Below are positions 53,380 to 62,747 of a stretch of DNA of 64,000 nt, in pieces. This DNA is from Cladocopium goreaui. Lineage: Eukaryota; Sar; Dinophyceae; Suessiales; Symbiodiniaceae. The notes below the pieces were generated by a model, which worked only from the letters and a program-made list of their open reading frames with translations, did not search any database and was not told the DNA's origin. How positions within the stretch are numbered: the stretch's first letter is position 1; the number at the start of each line of letters is the position of its first letter. The position numbers were made by a program, and so were the translations under genes. Where the stretch lies: the NCBI GenBank assembly GCA_947184155.2, contig CAMXCT020000311.1, positions 124,001 through 188,000 of the forward strand. The letters are read 5' to 3'.

Positions 53380-56300
53380 CTGGTCTCTTTTCTATGTTCG
53401 ATTGTTTCACCCATGTGACACCATATTTTCGATTCGAGTTCTGTTTGAGGGTCATTTCTTCATCGTAGATCCTGAATCTTCCCGACTGCAAAACGGTGCG
53501 TAAGAAAGTTGAGTCCATGGACTTCGTTAGGCAGTCTGCCAACATGATAGCAGTGCTGATCCAGCGGCATTGGGTATGGTTAGCTGATTGTTCCTTCAGC
53601 AACATGACTTCTATGGTGGTACGCCACTCCTGGCAATTTGGCACTGCAGTCTTTGTGACTAAGTCATATAAGGATTTACCATCAGTGATCATTAACCCTG
53701 GTGGTTCTACACAAAGAGACTTTTCAGGTTTATGCCAAGCAAAAGAGGGATCCTTTATGTAACCCCACATGCATCTAATCCACGTTAACTTATCTAGTGA
53801 ACTGGACATAGCGTATGCTTCGGCACTCAAAGTAGAACGAACCACCCTACCAATCTGTTTGGTATGCCATGCAACTGGAGAGAAGTCTGTCGTCTCATTG
53901 TTTGCTAGTTTCCGTGTGCATGCCATGATAAAAATCCCTTGCTGGGCTGACATCTGTTTGGCCGAAGCGAAGCTTGCATCACCAAAGCTTGCGAAACAGA
54001 GCTCCGTCATGGGGATCGGACGTACGATCACAGAGGTGTTGGCAAACTCTTGGGTTTCTTTGAGTACTCGATTTGCATCTAGCAGAGTTTGCACGGTCGC
54101 CTTGGTAATACCCTTCTGCAGGTGCGCAACTTTTGCGGCCACATCGGGCCGGGAATGCACTGCGGCGTATTGTAGGCTCCCGCAAATCCCCCTTAGTTTA
54201 TTTAACTCCTGTGGAGTGATAGGGCTATCAACTTCTGCTCTACGGAGTTTAGGGATGTCTATGGGAGTTATTCTTTGGACATATTTTTCTTGGCTAACTT
54301 TGATAGAAAAATCCGGCAACTGTTCTATTTCAAGTCCTGTGAAACGGAATTTGCGTTTTTCATGTGAGCCGAAAGGAAGCTTTTTCTGAAGTTGTTGTAG
54401 GGCATAGCTAAATTTGTGGTTACCTGCCCCCAAACCGTCATCCACATGAGTACCCACTATCCCATTGAGGATCTTTGGATCTTTGGGGTCTCTTAACAAG
54501 TACAAACAATTGTCCAAGGGATGTGCGGTGAAACCTACTTCTTCTAAGCATTTCCGAAATTCGCGATAGAATAACAAAGGGGCATCTACCCGTCCATAAG
54601 CATTTCCTTCTAGTAGGCAGATCTGATGTTTTTCCATTCCAAGCAGTTCTCTCAACTCCCTTGGGGGTTCCATTGCTAGTTGACGATCATCGGATTTCCC
54701 TCGTAGAAAGGCAGTAGTGATATCAAAGCTTTCAATACACCATTTGTGGCTGGCAGCTGTCTGGAGTAATAACATCCTACCATCTCGGGTGAGAGTGGGA
54801 CTGTCGGATGCTAATTCCCCAATGTCGGGGTCCTGAAAACCTTTTACCACAAGTCGTGCTTTTGGTTTCTTTCCATCTTCGCTATTTTCATCTTCCTTCC
54901 AAGTCAGTATCCATCTAGAGGCTAAAACTCTGGAGGGGTGAATTTTATCCCGAACTATGGTTCTTACCGTTTGAGTATCCAACCAACAATTCAATTCCTT
55001 CAACTTGGCTTGCTTGAACCTCTCTCTCTCTTGGGGTGTCAAGTCACTGTAAACAAGTTCTTTCCCAAACTTGCGGGCTGCGGCATTGACCTCTGGCAGG
55101 TGCTCTTTGGGAGATTTGAGGAACTTATGGAATTGTTGTTTTGGCATTTCAAACTCAAAAGACACACACGCTGCTTCGCAAGGGTCGGGCATTGACCAAA
55201 GAGCGCCATCGTCATGAGCACAGTCTGTCGTCTCGGTATTCTTCTCGATGATAACAGCATTATACACAGGTTCCATGTTACTCGGAGTTTCATTTTCCGA
55301 CTGATCTGTGTCCAATGATGCAGTGTCAGGAGCAGATTGTGCCAGGCTCGGGCTTGGAACCATTGATTCAGGGCTTTCTTCACTATTGGAAGAAAACGGG
55401 GAGTCTGGAACAGGCGTTTCGACCGCAGGGTCGTGCATGGTTTCGTCAGGAATTTCGATCTCACCTCGTTGGCGTCTGATTGGTTCTTCCTCTGGTTGTC
55501 GAGAGGTCGAAAGTTCGCTACTGCCATCGTTTGCCTCTTCTTCTGTTGGAGGATTCACCTCAGATAAATCGGAGTATTGAAACATGCCACTCTTTTCTTT
55601 CAACTGTGTCTGTAAACGTTGTGCCATTTGTTTCAATTCTTCTTGGGTATTTGAAGTTGTAAAAGTGGAGTGTCTTTGAAATTCACGCATGGAAACTGGT
55701 CTGAGATTTTCATGGGCACATCTTAACAACCGATTCATGTGAGTGATCCATATGATTGTTCTTGATTCCTGGCAAACTACCTGTGCTGGACCACACCATC
55801 GTCCTTTCTCCAATATGTTCGGGGCTTTTCGTTTATCCCAAAACATGCACAACTGTCCACACAGCCATTCATGTATCACACCTCGTGACCTATGAAGGGC
55901 TGCTCTGCGAATTGCAGCATGATTGTCAGCATGCCAGAAAGCTGCTCTTGCGGCTGTCCGCAATTCAAGACTTCGCTTAAACTGCTCGGATGCTGGGTCG
56001 GGTGAAAGGCACATGTGATGAGCACTTGATTCTTCGTCTGAGAGTAGTGACCCAGGAAGTTTAGAGGCCTTACCTAGTACAGCTTGTTCTGGACTATATC
56101 CGTTATTCACTATCATAGAATTTTTCGCCCGGAAACACTGGTTAAGAGCCTCATCTATTTCAGCTAGACTGTTGAAGTTCTGTGCATGGTCCATTCTTTC
56201 AAGCATTTCCTTGATCACACCTCCATGCCTCTCGATACGACCACGTTGCCATGGAGCGGCAGTGAGCACTGGCTGAATGCTGTGGGCTTGCAAAAAATCT

Positions 56301-59300
56301 TTCCATGGCTGGGATACAAACTCTCCACCTTGATCATGTAGTATTTCCTGTGGGGATCCTGCCCATTGAATCCACATCTGTTTCGTTGTACGGATGGAGG
56401 CTTGGGTATCCCGGGTTATCCTTTGACCTAAATGGAAACGGGTAGCATCATCTAGGATATGGAACACATAGATTTGAATACCCCTTTTACTACACCAGTC
56501 AAAACCATCCAAAAGAATTCTTTCATTAAAATCCTTCGGGTCTTTGAGTTGGCCGGGAGTAGTCTTTTGTGGTGGGTGTCTCTCAGCGCATGACGGACAC
56601 ACAAAGTCGGCAGCACCTTCCACCAGGTGTTCATGTGCTTTGGATTCCTTTAGATGTCGGGCCAGTCTTTCGGCTGTGGGGTGTCCTAGATTATTATGAA
56701 TCTTGCGCAACATGGACTGTTGCTCTCCAGTAAGTTTCAGGAAATTTGGGCCTGAAACAGTGGCACTTAAAGGAGTCCAGCTGGGCACATCTACCTGCAC
56801 TTGTGGACTGGCTGTTGATTCAGCGGCTTTTGTCTCAATTGATCTATTGGCGGGATCGACTGCTGGCATTATAGGTGTATCAGGTCGGCTGTCATCTCTG
56901 GAAAACAAACACAACATGATATGGCTTGGCACCTCTTTTCGACAAGCCCTTTTCCGAGTTAATTCACTCCAAACTTCAAGTCCTAGGTCAATTATTTCAT
57001 GAGTGAATCTTTTCTGTACTATGCTATGTCTTTTCGGCAGCTGATCTCTCCAAGCCTCTTCGCCCAACAAAAGACGATCTAGGCCTTTTCCTGCTTTGAC
57101 TGCACCAATGTTCTCATGTGGAAACAGTTTCTGAATTTCCTGGAAGACTTCATCTTGCGGGTCTTCCCAAGTGACAACACCTGATTTGGGAAGTTTTCTC
57201 TGTAGAAATTCAAACATTGGTTTCCACACGTTCGTGGTGTCGTGTGGTGCAGAGGCTTCACCAGAGTTGGTACGTGCCCTTTTGGCAGGCGGCTCTATTT
57301 CATCTACATGGCAAATTGGCGCCTCATAGGGGCCTTGGGATGTTTGCATGATTCCACGGACAATGGTCAGCGCAAGCTTGCGTGGATAGAAAGCAGCAAA
57401 CCTGGACACGGAAATGTTATGGCCCTTCCACTGACATTTTCCTGCTATGGTACTATGACTATGTTCACGATTGCAAACACGGCAGTCCAAAACAGAAAAC
57501 ATTTCAACTGAGGTGGTTTGTATGCGAGTGGATTTTCTCATCAACTGATTTTCACTTGGATGTCTCAGGCCAAAAGCACATTGGTCCAGCTGGGCCGGAA
57601 TGGAACGCTTCAAAAACGGCTGTATCTCCTGCTGCTTCCAAACGCCGGAGGTTTTGGGGCTTTCGAGATGGGTGTGTCGACCCTCATCATGCTGAATCTG
57701 AGCTACCACATTACACAATACCAAGTGTTCTTTGGCAAGACGCTGTTGGTGCATGACTTGTTCATAACTAGAAAGGCTTCGCATGGAATTAAAGCGGTTC
57801 CAGGCACACCAAGGACCACATTCCGGGGCAAGCCAAATATGTTTTGGTCTCTGTGTCTTGATGATGTGAAACAAAGCTCTTCTTCCAGTAGATGTCGATA
57901 AATCCCCATCTTCATATGTAAACCTCCTTGCTCGCAAACCATGTTCTTGTGCCACAGTGGTCAACATGCTGTTAGGGAACGCATACACTTCTAGGATGTC
58001 CAACTGTTCTGACTTGTGAAAGCTCTTTCCACATTCTGACTGTTGCATCTCAGTCCACAATTGTCTTTCTTTAAAACTAGATTTATGTGACATCCTAGAA
58101 TCTTGAAATCCCTCCCAAATGCCTCTCATGGAACCGGGTTGTTGGCCAATTGCTCCAGTTGATTGCGAGCTCGGGCATAGCTTGCGAAATCCGCCACATC
58201 CTCGGAAAGGTTGTCGGCTCTGGCCAAGATCCACTTGATGTAACCTGGGTCGGACTCGTACACATGGGCGTAACGAGACCTCAGGTGCTTTTTGCCAAAG
58301 CCCACGATCTTGTTTCCCCAGCTTTCGAGGGATGCTTGAGTCACCATCAATTGGCTTCCAATCTCGGAAGCTGCGTAAGACGATCCTGGGCTTCCCATCA
58401 TTGCAGCTGGTGGTCGGGCACTTGGTGTCATTGACACGTGCGGCATGGGCTGTCTCACTGGCATTGGAGGAGGCTGATTGTTGGGAGCTCTGACATTCAT
58501 CATCACAGCAGGCATCGATTGGGAAGAATTTGGCACCGTTGATGCAGCTTGGCCTTGTGACGGCACCATCTCGGCTTCCCATTCGAAATCTTCTGATCCT
58601 GGAACGTGGTTCACAGGGCTCACTATAGGTCCTGGACATGTGGGTGGCTTCTGTTGGAACTGAGCTTGAATCAGATTCCCCAACTGGTCGATCGTCCGAC
58701 GTTGCTGGGCCACTTCGTGAATCAACTGATTCACAGGGTTCATCTGGAGCTCCGTGGCTTCTTGGTTCGGATCGATCGCACTGGTCATGGTGAACACGAT
58801 GGTCATCAGGAGCTTCAGACTGGCTAACACTTCCTCTGCCACTGTGCGAAGAGCATCGAGCACTTCCTGACGGGTCGGCATGACTGGCAGGAATTTCACT
58901 TTCCAGACCTGGAGGCGGGACACAGACACTTGATGCGACAAAAGCTGCTGCATTGGACTTGACATCAGGTTGACAAAGATCGGACATGTCAATCATGAAC
59001 AACCCATTCTTGTTTTCTTTCAAATACAGTGACCTTTGCAACGTCTTGAGAAAACATGTGTTTTGCCCTAGGTCTATCATAGCTCCTAAACTCTTCATGG
59101 TCTTAATTGACAGCAGGAAAGGTGTGGCTTTCGGCACTACTTCAATTAGCAACCAAATTCGGATTCCCTTGTGGACCAATGGTATGCGTAACTGCTTGTA
59201 GCTATATGCAACTTGGTTATTTCCAAAACGGAAACCTACTCTGCTGGGTTTCTCCACGACTTGGTCACGGACACTGGCTGGCAGTTTTTGGAGCATCGCG

Positions 59301-59470
59301 GGGACATGGTCTTGTCCGATCACACTGCGACTGGCACCTGTCCCCAGTATGGCCATTCCTTGACTTTGCATGGCATCTGAGTGATTCTGGCTGACAAAAC
59401 CATCGGCTCTATTGGTTGGTCTCGGATGCATCTTCCTGGCGGCACGGGTGTTGGGTGCTGAGGTCACCAC
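53375..59470 (-). CDS. pol: Copia pol polyprotein with methyltransferase-like domain (2031 aa, start not a true ATG)
   Basis: The listed start is GTG; the frame stays open upstream to 59590 and overlaps gag, so pol is probably made by +1 frameshift or splicing. Domains by residue from 59470: aspartic protease about 40-160, where the catalytic motif reads LGTGAS (42-47) instead of the expected DTGA; a hydrophilic stretch 180-480 that overlaps another ORF; a cytosine-methyltransferase-like domain about 490-720 (LEVYAF 493-498, APEC with Cys551, later HLESP); integrase with HNNLGH (from 925) and CPSC, catalytic D988, D1046, E1080; an integrase C-terminal GRWCGP motif; reverse transcriptase with HVDDG (D1677, D1678); RNase H with D1831 and E1884 and TDGKSL. 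Stop lies inside the 3' LTR. Much longer than ordinary Copia pol (about 1100-1400 aa) because of the extra middle part. Confidence 0.88.
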   Translation of the reverse strand: MVTSAPNTRAARKMHPRPTNRADGFVSQNHSDAMQSQGMAILGTGASRSVIGQDHVPAMLQKLPASVRDQVVEKPSRVGFRFGNNQVAYSYKQLRIPLVHKGIRIWLLIEVVPKATPFLLSIKTMKSLGAMIDLGQNTCFLKTLQRSLYLKENKNGLFMIDMSDLCQPDVKSNAAAFVASSVCVPPPGLESEIPASHADPSGSARCSSHSGRGSVSQSEAPDDHRVHHDQCDRSEPRSHGAPDEPCESVDSRSGPATSDDRPVGESDSSSVPTEATHMSRTYSEPCEPRSRIRRFRMGSRDGAVTRPSCINGAKFFPIDACCDDECQSSQQSASSNASETAHAARVNDTKCPTTSCNDGKPRIVLRSFRDWKPIDGDSSIPRKLGKQDRGLWQKAPEVSLRPCVRVRPRLHQVDLGQSRQPFRGCGGFRKLCPSSQSTGAIGQQPGSMRGIWEGFQDSRMSHKSSFKERQLWTEMQQSECGKSFHKSEQLDILEVYAFPNSMLTTVAQEHGLRARRFTYEDGDLSTSTGRRALFHIIKTQRPKHIWLAPECGPWCAWNRFNSMRSLSSYEQVMHQQRLAKEHLVLCNVVAQIQHDEGRHTHLESPKTSGVWKQQEIQPFLKRSIPAQLDQCAFGLRHPSENQLMRKSTRIQTTSVEMFSVLDCRVCNREHSHSTIAGKCQWKGHNISVSRFAAFYPRKLALTIVRGIMQTSQGPYEAPICHVDEIEPPAKRARTNSGEASAPHDTTNVWKPMFEFLQRKLPKSGVVTWEDPQDEVFQEIQKLFPHENIGAVKAGKGLDRLLLGEEAWRDQLPKRHSIVQKRFTHEIIDLGLEVWSELTRKRACRKEVPSHIMLCLFSRDDSRPDTPIMPAVDPANRSIETKAAESTASPQVQVDVPSWTPLSATVSGPNFLKLTGEQQSMLRKIHNNLGHPTAERLARHLKESKAHEHLVEGAADFVCPSCAERHPPQKTTPGQLKDPKDFNERILLDGFDWCSKRGIQIYVFHILDDATRFHLGQRITRDTQASIRTTKQMWIQWAGSPQEILHDQGGEFVSQPWKDFLQAHSIQPVLTAAPWQRGRIERHGGVIKEMLERMDHAQNFNSLAEIDEALNQCFRAKNSMIVNNGYSPEQAVLGKASKLPGSLLSDEESSAHHMCLSPDPASEQFKRSLELRTAARAAFWHADNHAAIRRAALHRSRGVIHEWLCGQLCMFWDKRKAPNILEKGRWCGPAQVVCQESRTIIWITHMNRLLRCAHENLRPVSMREFQRHSTFTTSNTQEELKQMAQRLQTQLKEKSGMFQYSDLSEVNPPTEEEANDGSSELSTSRQPEEEPIRRQRGEIEIPDETMHDPAVETPVPDSPFSSNSEESPESMVPSPSLAQSAPDTASLDTDQSENETPSNMEPVYNAVIIEKNTETTDCAHDDGALWSMPDPCEAACVSFEFEMPKQQFHKFLKSPKEHLPEVNAAARKFGKELVYSDLTPQERERFKQAKLKELNCWLDTQTVRTIVRDKIHPSRVLASRWILTWKEDENSEDGKKPKARLVVKGFQDPDIGELASDSPTLTRDGRMLLLQTAASHKWCIESFDITTAFLRGKSDDRQLAMEPPRELRELLGMEKHQICLLEGNAYGRVDAPLLFYREFRKCLEEVGFTAHPLDNCLYLLRDPKDPKILNGIVGTHVDDGLGAGNHKFSYALQQLQKKLPFGSHEKRKFRFTGLEIEQLPDFSIKVSQEKYVQRITPIDIPKLRRAEVDSPITPQELNKLRGICGSLQYAAVHSRPDVAAKVAHLQKGITKATVQTLLDANRVLKETQEFANTSVIVRPIPMTELCFASFGDASFASAKQMSAQQGIFIMACTRKLANNETTDFSPVAWHTKQIGRVVRSTLSAEAYAMSSSLDKLTWIRCMWGYIKDPSFAWHKPEKSLCVEPPGLMITDGKSLYDLVTKTAVPNCQEWRTTIEVMLLKEQSANHTQCRWISTAIMLADCLTKSMDSTFLRTVLQSGRFRIYDEEMTLKQNSNRKYGVTWVKQSNIEKRPV
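53380..53393 (-). other. Polypurine tract
   Basis: Immediately upstream of the 3' LTR the minus strand reads AGAAAAGAGACCAG, a purine-rich stretch in the place where plus-strand DNA synthesis is primed. Confidence 0.5.
58126..58881 (-). CDS. Overlapping accessory ORF within pol (251 aa)
   Basis: Open frame offset by one base from pol, ATG at 58879-58881 (MPTRQEVLDAL); the frame itself is open from 58992. An inner ATG at 58788 begins MTSAIDPN. It has coherent protein features: a coiled-coil-like helix (NQLIHEVAQQRRTIDQLGNL), a Pro/Met-rich linker, and a C-terminal GFGKKHLRSRYAHVYESDPG...YIKWIL segment. That segment resembles the small 'GKH...DPxYxxW' module seen in exonuclease-X-like tails and dinoflagellate retroelements. 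The pol frame over the same bases reads as a Ser/Arg-rich string, so this frame looks like the main product here. It may be expressed by frameshifting, internal initiation, or it may mark an ancestral frame that became overprinted. Confidence 0.6.
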   Translation of the reverse strand: MPTRQEVLDALRTVAEEVLASLKLLMTIVFTMTSAIDPNQEATELQMNPVNQLIHEVAQQRRTIDQLGNLIQAQFQQKPPTCPGPIVSPVNHVPGSEDFEWEAEMVPSQGQAASTVPNSSQSMPAVMMNVRAPNNQPPPMPVRQPMPHVSMTPSARPPAAMMGSPGSSYAASEIGSQLMVTQASLESWGNKIVGFGKKHLRSRYAHVYESDPGYIKWILARADNLSEDVADFASYARARNQLEQLANNPVP

Positions 59471-59570
59471 TGCTGGTTTCAGGCTGTTTTCTGGACCACT
59501 GTTTTTGGTTACCCCTTTATCCCCAATTACCCCTTTATTACCCCGCTTATACCCCGGCTTATTCAGTTTC

Positions 59571-60833
59571 TTACTTACCCCAAAAGGCTTTCACGTCTTC
59601 AACATTTTGCTCGCAGAAAACTGGTTTTCGGTAGCATGAGGCAACGAAACATGTTTCACAACGAGTGCACTCCTGTTCACTCAACTCTTCAAAGACCACT
59701 TGGCTGGTCTCCTCTTCGGCATCGGATGCTTCGGAAGGCATGGAGAAGGCAACGTTGGCAGTTTCACGGGCTTCTTTCCTCTGAGGGCATTCTGCGCGCC
59801 AATGACCAAGGGCGCCGCAGAGCTTGCAATGCGTTTTTGCAATGCGAGCCAACAACTCTTCTTTTCCAGACTTTCCAACACCTTTGCGGTATGGCCGGGA
59901 GCCATCTTTGAACCCACCTTTCCCTTTTCCTTTTCCAGTGGGCCAAAACCCTCGGCTGCGACGGCGATCATTGATCCTCTGCCTAGCCTCATTGTATGAG
60001 ACCATCGCTTGTTGCATGTCAGGAATCTCTTGCAGCATCTCTTCGAAATCACGCTCAAACTGTTGCACTACGTTGGCATCCTCATCTCCCTGAGACACTA
60101 GGTATTCCAGATGCTCGGTTGTCAAAACATCCTCTTCCTCATGGTATGCAACGTAAGTGCTTTGAACCGGAAGGCTTTCATCGGATTGGGTAGGTGGGTC
60201 TTCCACCTCTGAGAAATTGATCGGGTAAATCTTTTTCTTGGCTTCACCAGGACCCATCAACACACGTGTGGACAACGACCTCATGGCTTGGTCAACTGTG
60301 GTCAGATCCAGCTTACCACCTGTCATCGTCAGGATTTTCTTTTTGTCTTCGGACGACAAACCTGACTGTCTCAACATCACGAAGGCTTGCATTTGTTTGA
60401 CAGTGACATCATCACCTATCTCATTGAATGCAGCTTGAAGGCGAAGTGAGAAACTATGGGAGGCCTCATCAGACTTCTGTACTACCTTGTAGAGTGCTCG
60501 TTCAAACAATTCATACGTTTTCATCTCTGATGTTTCTTCCCAAGCTGACAAAGCGGCCAACAAGTATTCAACACCTGAGTCGGCCTTGGTGAGCTTCTTC
60601 GGATCTAACTGACGCACCTGGGACCAAGCTGTCCCTTTACACAACATAGCTAACCTGGGAGCTAAGTTGGGCTTGTCCTTCTCGGGCATGACACCGTGGA
60701 TGAACCTGGCTTTCTGTGAAAACTCTCGTATGTCATCTTCACTCGGGTCAAAACTGGGCAGCAAATTCCAAAAATTGGAACCCTGCTGGGAGTCACCGTT
60801 CCCATCAGTTGAGGCAGACTCTTTAGGAGGCAT
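59571..60833 (-). CDS. gag: Copia gag (nucleocapsid polyprotein, 420 aa)
   Basis: First ORF after the primer-binding site, ATG at 60831-60833. The N-terminal half is helical and charged, typical of a capsid domain (FWNLLPSFDPSEDDIREF). Around residues 300-330 there is a basic Gly/Lys-rich stretch (GKGKGKGGFKDG). A CCHC zinc knuckle CKLCGALGHWRAEC follows at residues 336-349, binding nucleic acid. A second cysteine cluster (CTRCETCFVASC) lies near the end. It forms the particle that packages the element RNA. The stop TAA (59571-59573) overlaps the pol frame, which is +1 relative to gag. Just before the stop the sequence TTTTGGGGTAAGTAA offers both a +1 slip site (TTT-T) and a perfect donor-like GTAAGT. 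Confidence 0.88.
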   Translation of the reverse strand: MPPKESASTDGNGDSQQGSNFWNLLPSFDPSEDDIREFSQKARFIHGVMPEKDKPNLAPRLAMLCKGTAWSQVRQLDPKKLTKADSGVEYLLAALSAWEETSEMKTYELFERALYKVVQKSDEASHSFSLRLQAAFNEIGDDVTVKQMQAFVMLRQSGLSSEDKKKILTMTGGKLDLTTVDQAMRSLSTRVLMGPGEAKKKIYPINFSEVEDPPTQSDESLPVQSTYVAYHEEEDVLTTEHLEYLVSQGDEDANVVQQFERDFEEMLQEIPDMQQAMVSYNEARQRINDRRRSRGFWPTGKGKGKGGFKDGSRPYRKGVGKSGKEELLARIAKTHCKLCGALGHWRAECPQRKEARETANVAFSMPSEASDAEEETSQVVFEELSEQECTRCETCFVASCYRKPVFCEQNVEDVKAFWGK

Positions 60834-60894
60834 TGCTCACTATCCAGAAGCCACCAAACTAGCGGGCCGGCTTTGCGTGCAAGTAGCACGAGCC

Positions 60895-60911
60895 TCTCGG
60901 CTCCGCTACCA
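60895..60911 (-). other. Primer-binding site
   Basis: One base after the 5' LTR the minus strand reads TGGTAGCGGAGCCGAGA. TGGTA starts are typical of sites complementary to the 3' end of initiator-methionine tRNA (...TACCA), the usual Copia primer. The exact tRNA cannot be confirmed here. Confidence 0.7.
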
Positions 60912-60912
60912 G

Positions 60913-61249
60913 TGTCGTTGGATCGTAGATCACAACTCCACTGATAACAGTTCCCACCTGAATGGTTCAAGGTCCTCCTTGATCACCAGAAAGTAGTTGA
61001 TGTTCAACCAAAGTAAAGTCGTTCCAACAGTGTTGTCCACAACACCAAAAATGTATATCTATCCAACCAAATCCCAAAAGAGTCCACTCTTCACCTTCCA
61101 ACCAATCCTATGGCGGCACTCGAGATTTTTCCCCTATCTCGCTGAAATTGGCCTTGAGCCACGAGTCAAAAGGCACATGATGAATGTGCTTTCCCCTGAC
61201 AGGAAACAATCGAAGGTGTATGCGGCAGCAGCAAGTTACAAAACTCACA
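60913..61249 (-). repeat. 5' LTR of the Copia element
   Basis: 337 bp, TG...CA ends, identical to 53043-53379. Contains TGGCTCAAG on the minus strand (61153-61161), the last nine bases of the dinoflagellate spliced leader; this may be chance. Confidence 0.93.
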
Positions 61250-61449
61250 TACATATATGTATATGATATACTCTATGGGATTCAAACATGGCAATGAGCA
61301 ATTTCCCATTTCCAGAGGATTTTCCGATAAAAGACCGCCATTTCGTAAGGGGATTTTCCACAGGAGCTTGGAGGAGCCGAGGCTAATGGCTTCCATCAAA
61401 CATACGCAGAAACAACTGGCAGCATGTGGGGACTGGACATCATGGGATT

Positions 61450-61554
61450 TACCCTCTGGCTATTTAACGTAGCCATGGAAAATCACCATTTTTAATAGGT
61501 AAACCATCTATAGATGGGCAATTTTCCATGGCTATGTTAAATAACCATAGGGTA
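61450..61554. repeat. M1 element
   Basis: TACCCTCTGGCTATTT ... AAATAACCATAGGGTA. Confidence 0.8.
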
Positions 61555-61833
61555 TATCTTGGGATTTTACTGATGGTTTGAGGGATTTGTTTGTGCATGA
61601 AACCCAATGTTTCTTGGCAAGATGGGTTTAATAAACAAATGGTGTTTCCTGTAAATATTCGTTTCATCCAACCCATTCAATGGGGATTTTTCATGGCTAC
61701 ATCTCACAACAATGGGGTGGCAGTAAAGAACAGATGCTAATGGCTAAAGTATATCCGCTGACGAGAGGATGTTCAGCAATGATACAGTAACTACCCTCCG
61801 GTAGTCACTGGAAATTCGCCACAAATGGAGGAT

Positions 61834-61942
61834 TACCCTCTGGTAATTTGTTACATATCTATTGAAAATGGTGATTTATAGTGGATTTACCCATTGAAAA
61901 TGGTAATTTTCCAGTTCGTCATGTAAACGTTTACCAGAGGAT
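61834..61942. repeat. M1 element
   Basis: TACCCTCTGGTAATTTG ... CGTTTACCAGAGGATTA. Confidence 0.75.
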
Positions 61943-62046
61943 TAGTTTGGAGAATCATCGGTTATTGAACGGTGGATTTTCCAGCATGTTTGATGACACC
62001 GGTTGCCGATTGAAGCTCCCATGACGTGGGGGTAAAACTCATCATA

Positions 62047-62168
62047 TACCCGGCCTGGTAAAACTAACAGTTTGCTGTAGAAAATCACCATCCTTTCGTT
62101 CGGTAAATCAACGATTTCTATAGGTGCCATTTTCAATAACAAACTGTAACAGTCATTACCAGAGGGTA
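62047..62168. repeat. M1 element, mixed termini
   Basis: Left TACCCGGCCTGG, right CATTACCAGAGGGTA; core with TTCGTTCGG. Confidence 0.8.
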
Positions 62169-62747
62169 AAATCCATTAATATCCCATTATTCACCATTAA
62201 ATCACAACGTCCAGGAGTTCTCATCCTGACCATAGAGGTGTACATAGGAAGTCTCAGCCAGTTTGCACTTGTTGGTGCCGACTCCCAGACAAGCCTGGGA
62301 TTTGCCATACCCAGGCACGTATTGGGAATCACGCAAAAAATAGGATTGAGTATATTGAGTTCAAAGAAAAAAATCCGACAGAAATGAATTCCGACATGGG
62401 GCTAAAAGATCTGGAAAAGCGAAAATGTGGGAAAGCCCTTGAGAAAATGAGGAAAACATATGTAAAAATATGCAAAAGGTATGCCAAAAAAACGAAACAC
62501 ATATGAAAAAATAGATAATACAATGGGAAAAAAAAAACAGTATTTGTCATGTTTGAAACTCACAGGATGTGTCTGTAACCCGAACATATTATTAAATATT
62601 CGAAGTAGATTCCCCAGTCCTGGCGGATTCAGCAATTGCACAATAGAAACACCGACTCAGAAAATCGACAAGTCATCCACTTGGTGCACCAGCATTTTGC
62701 TGTTGATCCCTAGATTTGTTGATGAAAATGGATGTCTTAGCATCACT

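Larger units (their letters stand above)
53043..61249 (-). mobile_element. Complete Copia-type LTR retrotransposon
   Basis: Bounded by two 337-bp direct repeats that I compared line by line and found identical. The LTRs start TG and end CA, and the element is flanked by a 6-bp repeat TACATA (53037-53042 and 61250-61255). Transcription runs on the minus strand: 5' LTR 60913-61249, primer-binding site, gag, pol, purine-rich tract, 3' LTR 53043-53379. Order of pol domains (protease, integrase, reverse transcriptase, RNase H) makes it Copia. Identical LTRs mean a very recent insertion. It landed next to a (TA)n/(GA)n tract. Confidence 0.93.

Noticed and set aside
55039..55527. 162-codon minus-strand frame inside pol
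   Set aside because: Lies in the integrase-RT linker in a frame without recognisable domains; unlike 58126-58881 it shows no coherent features.
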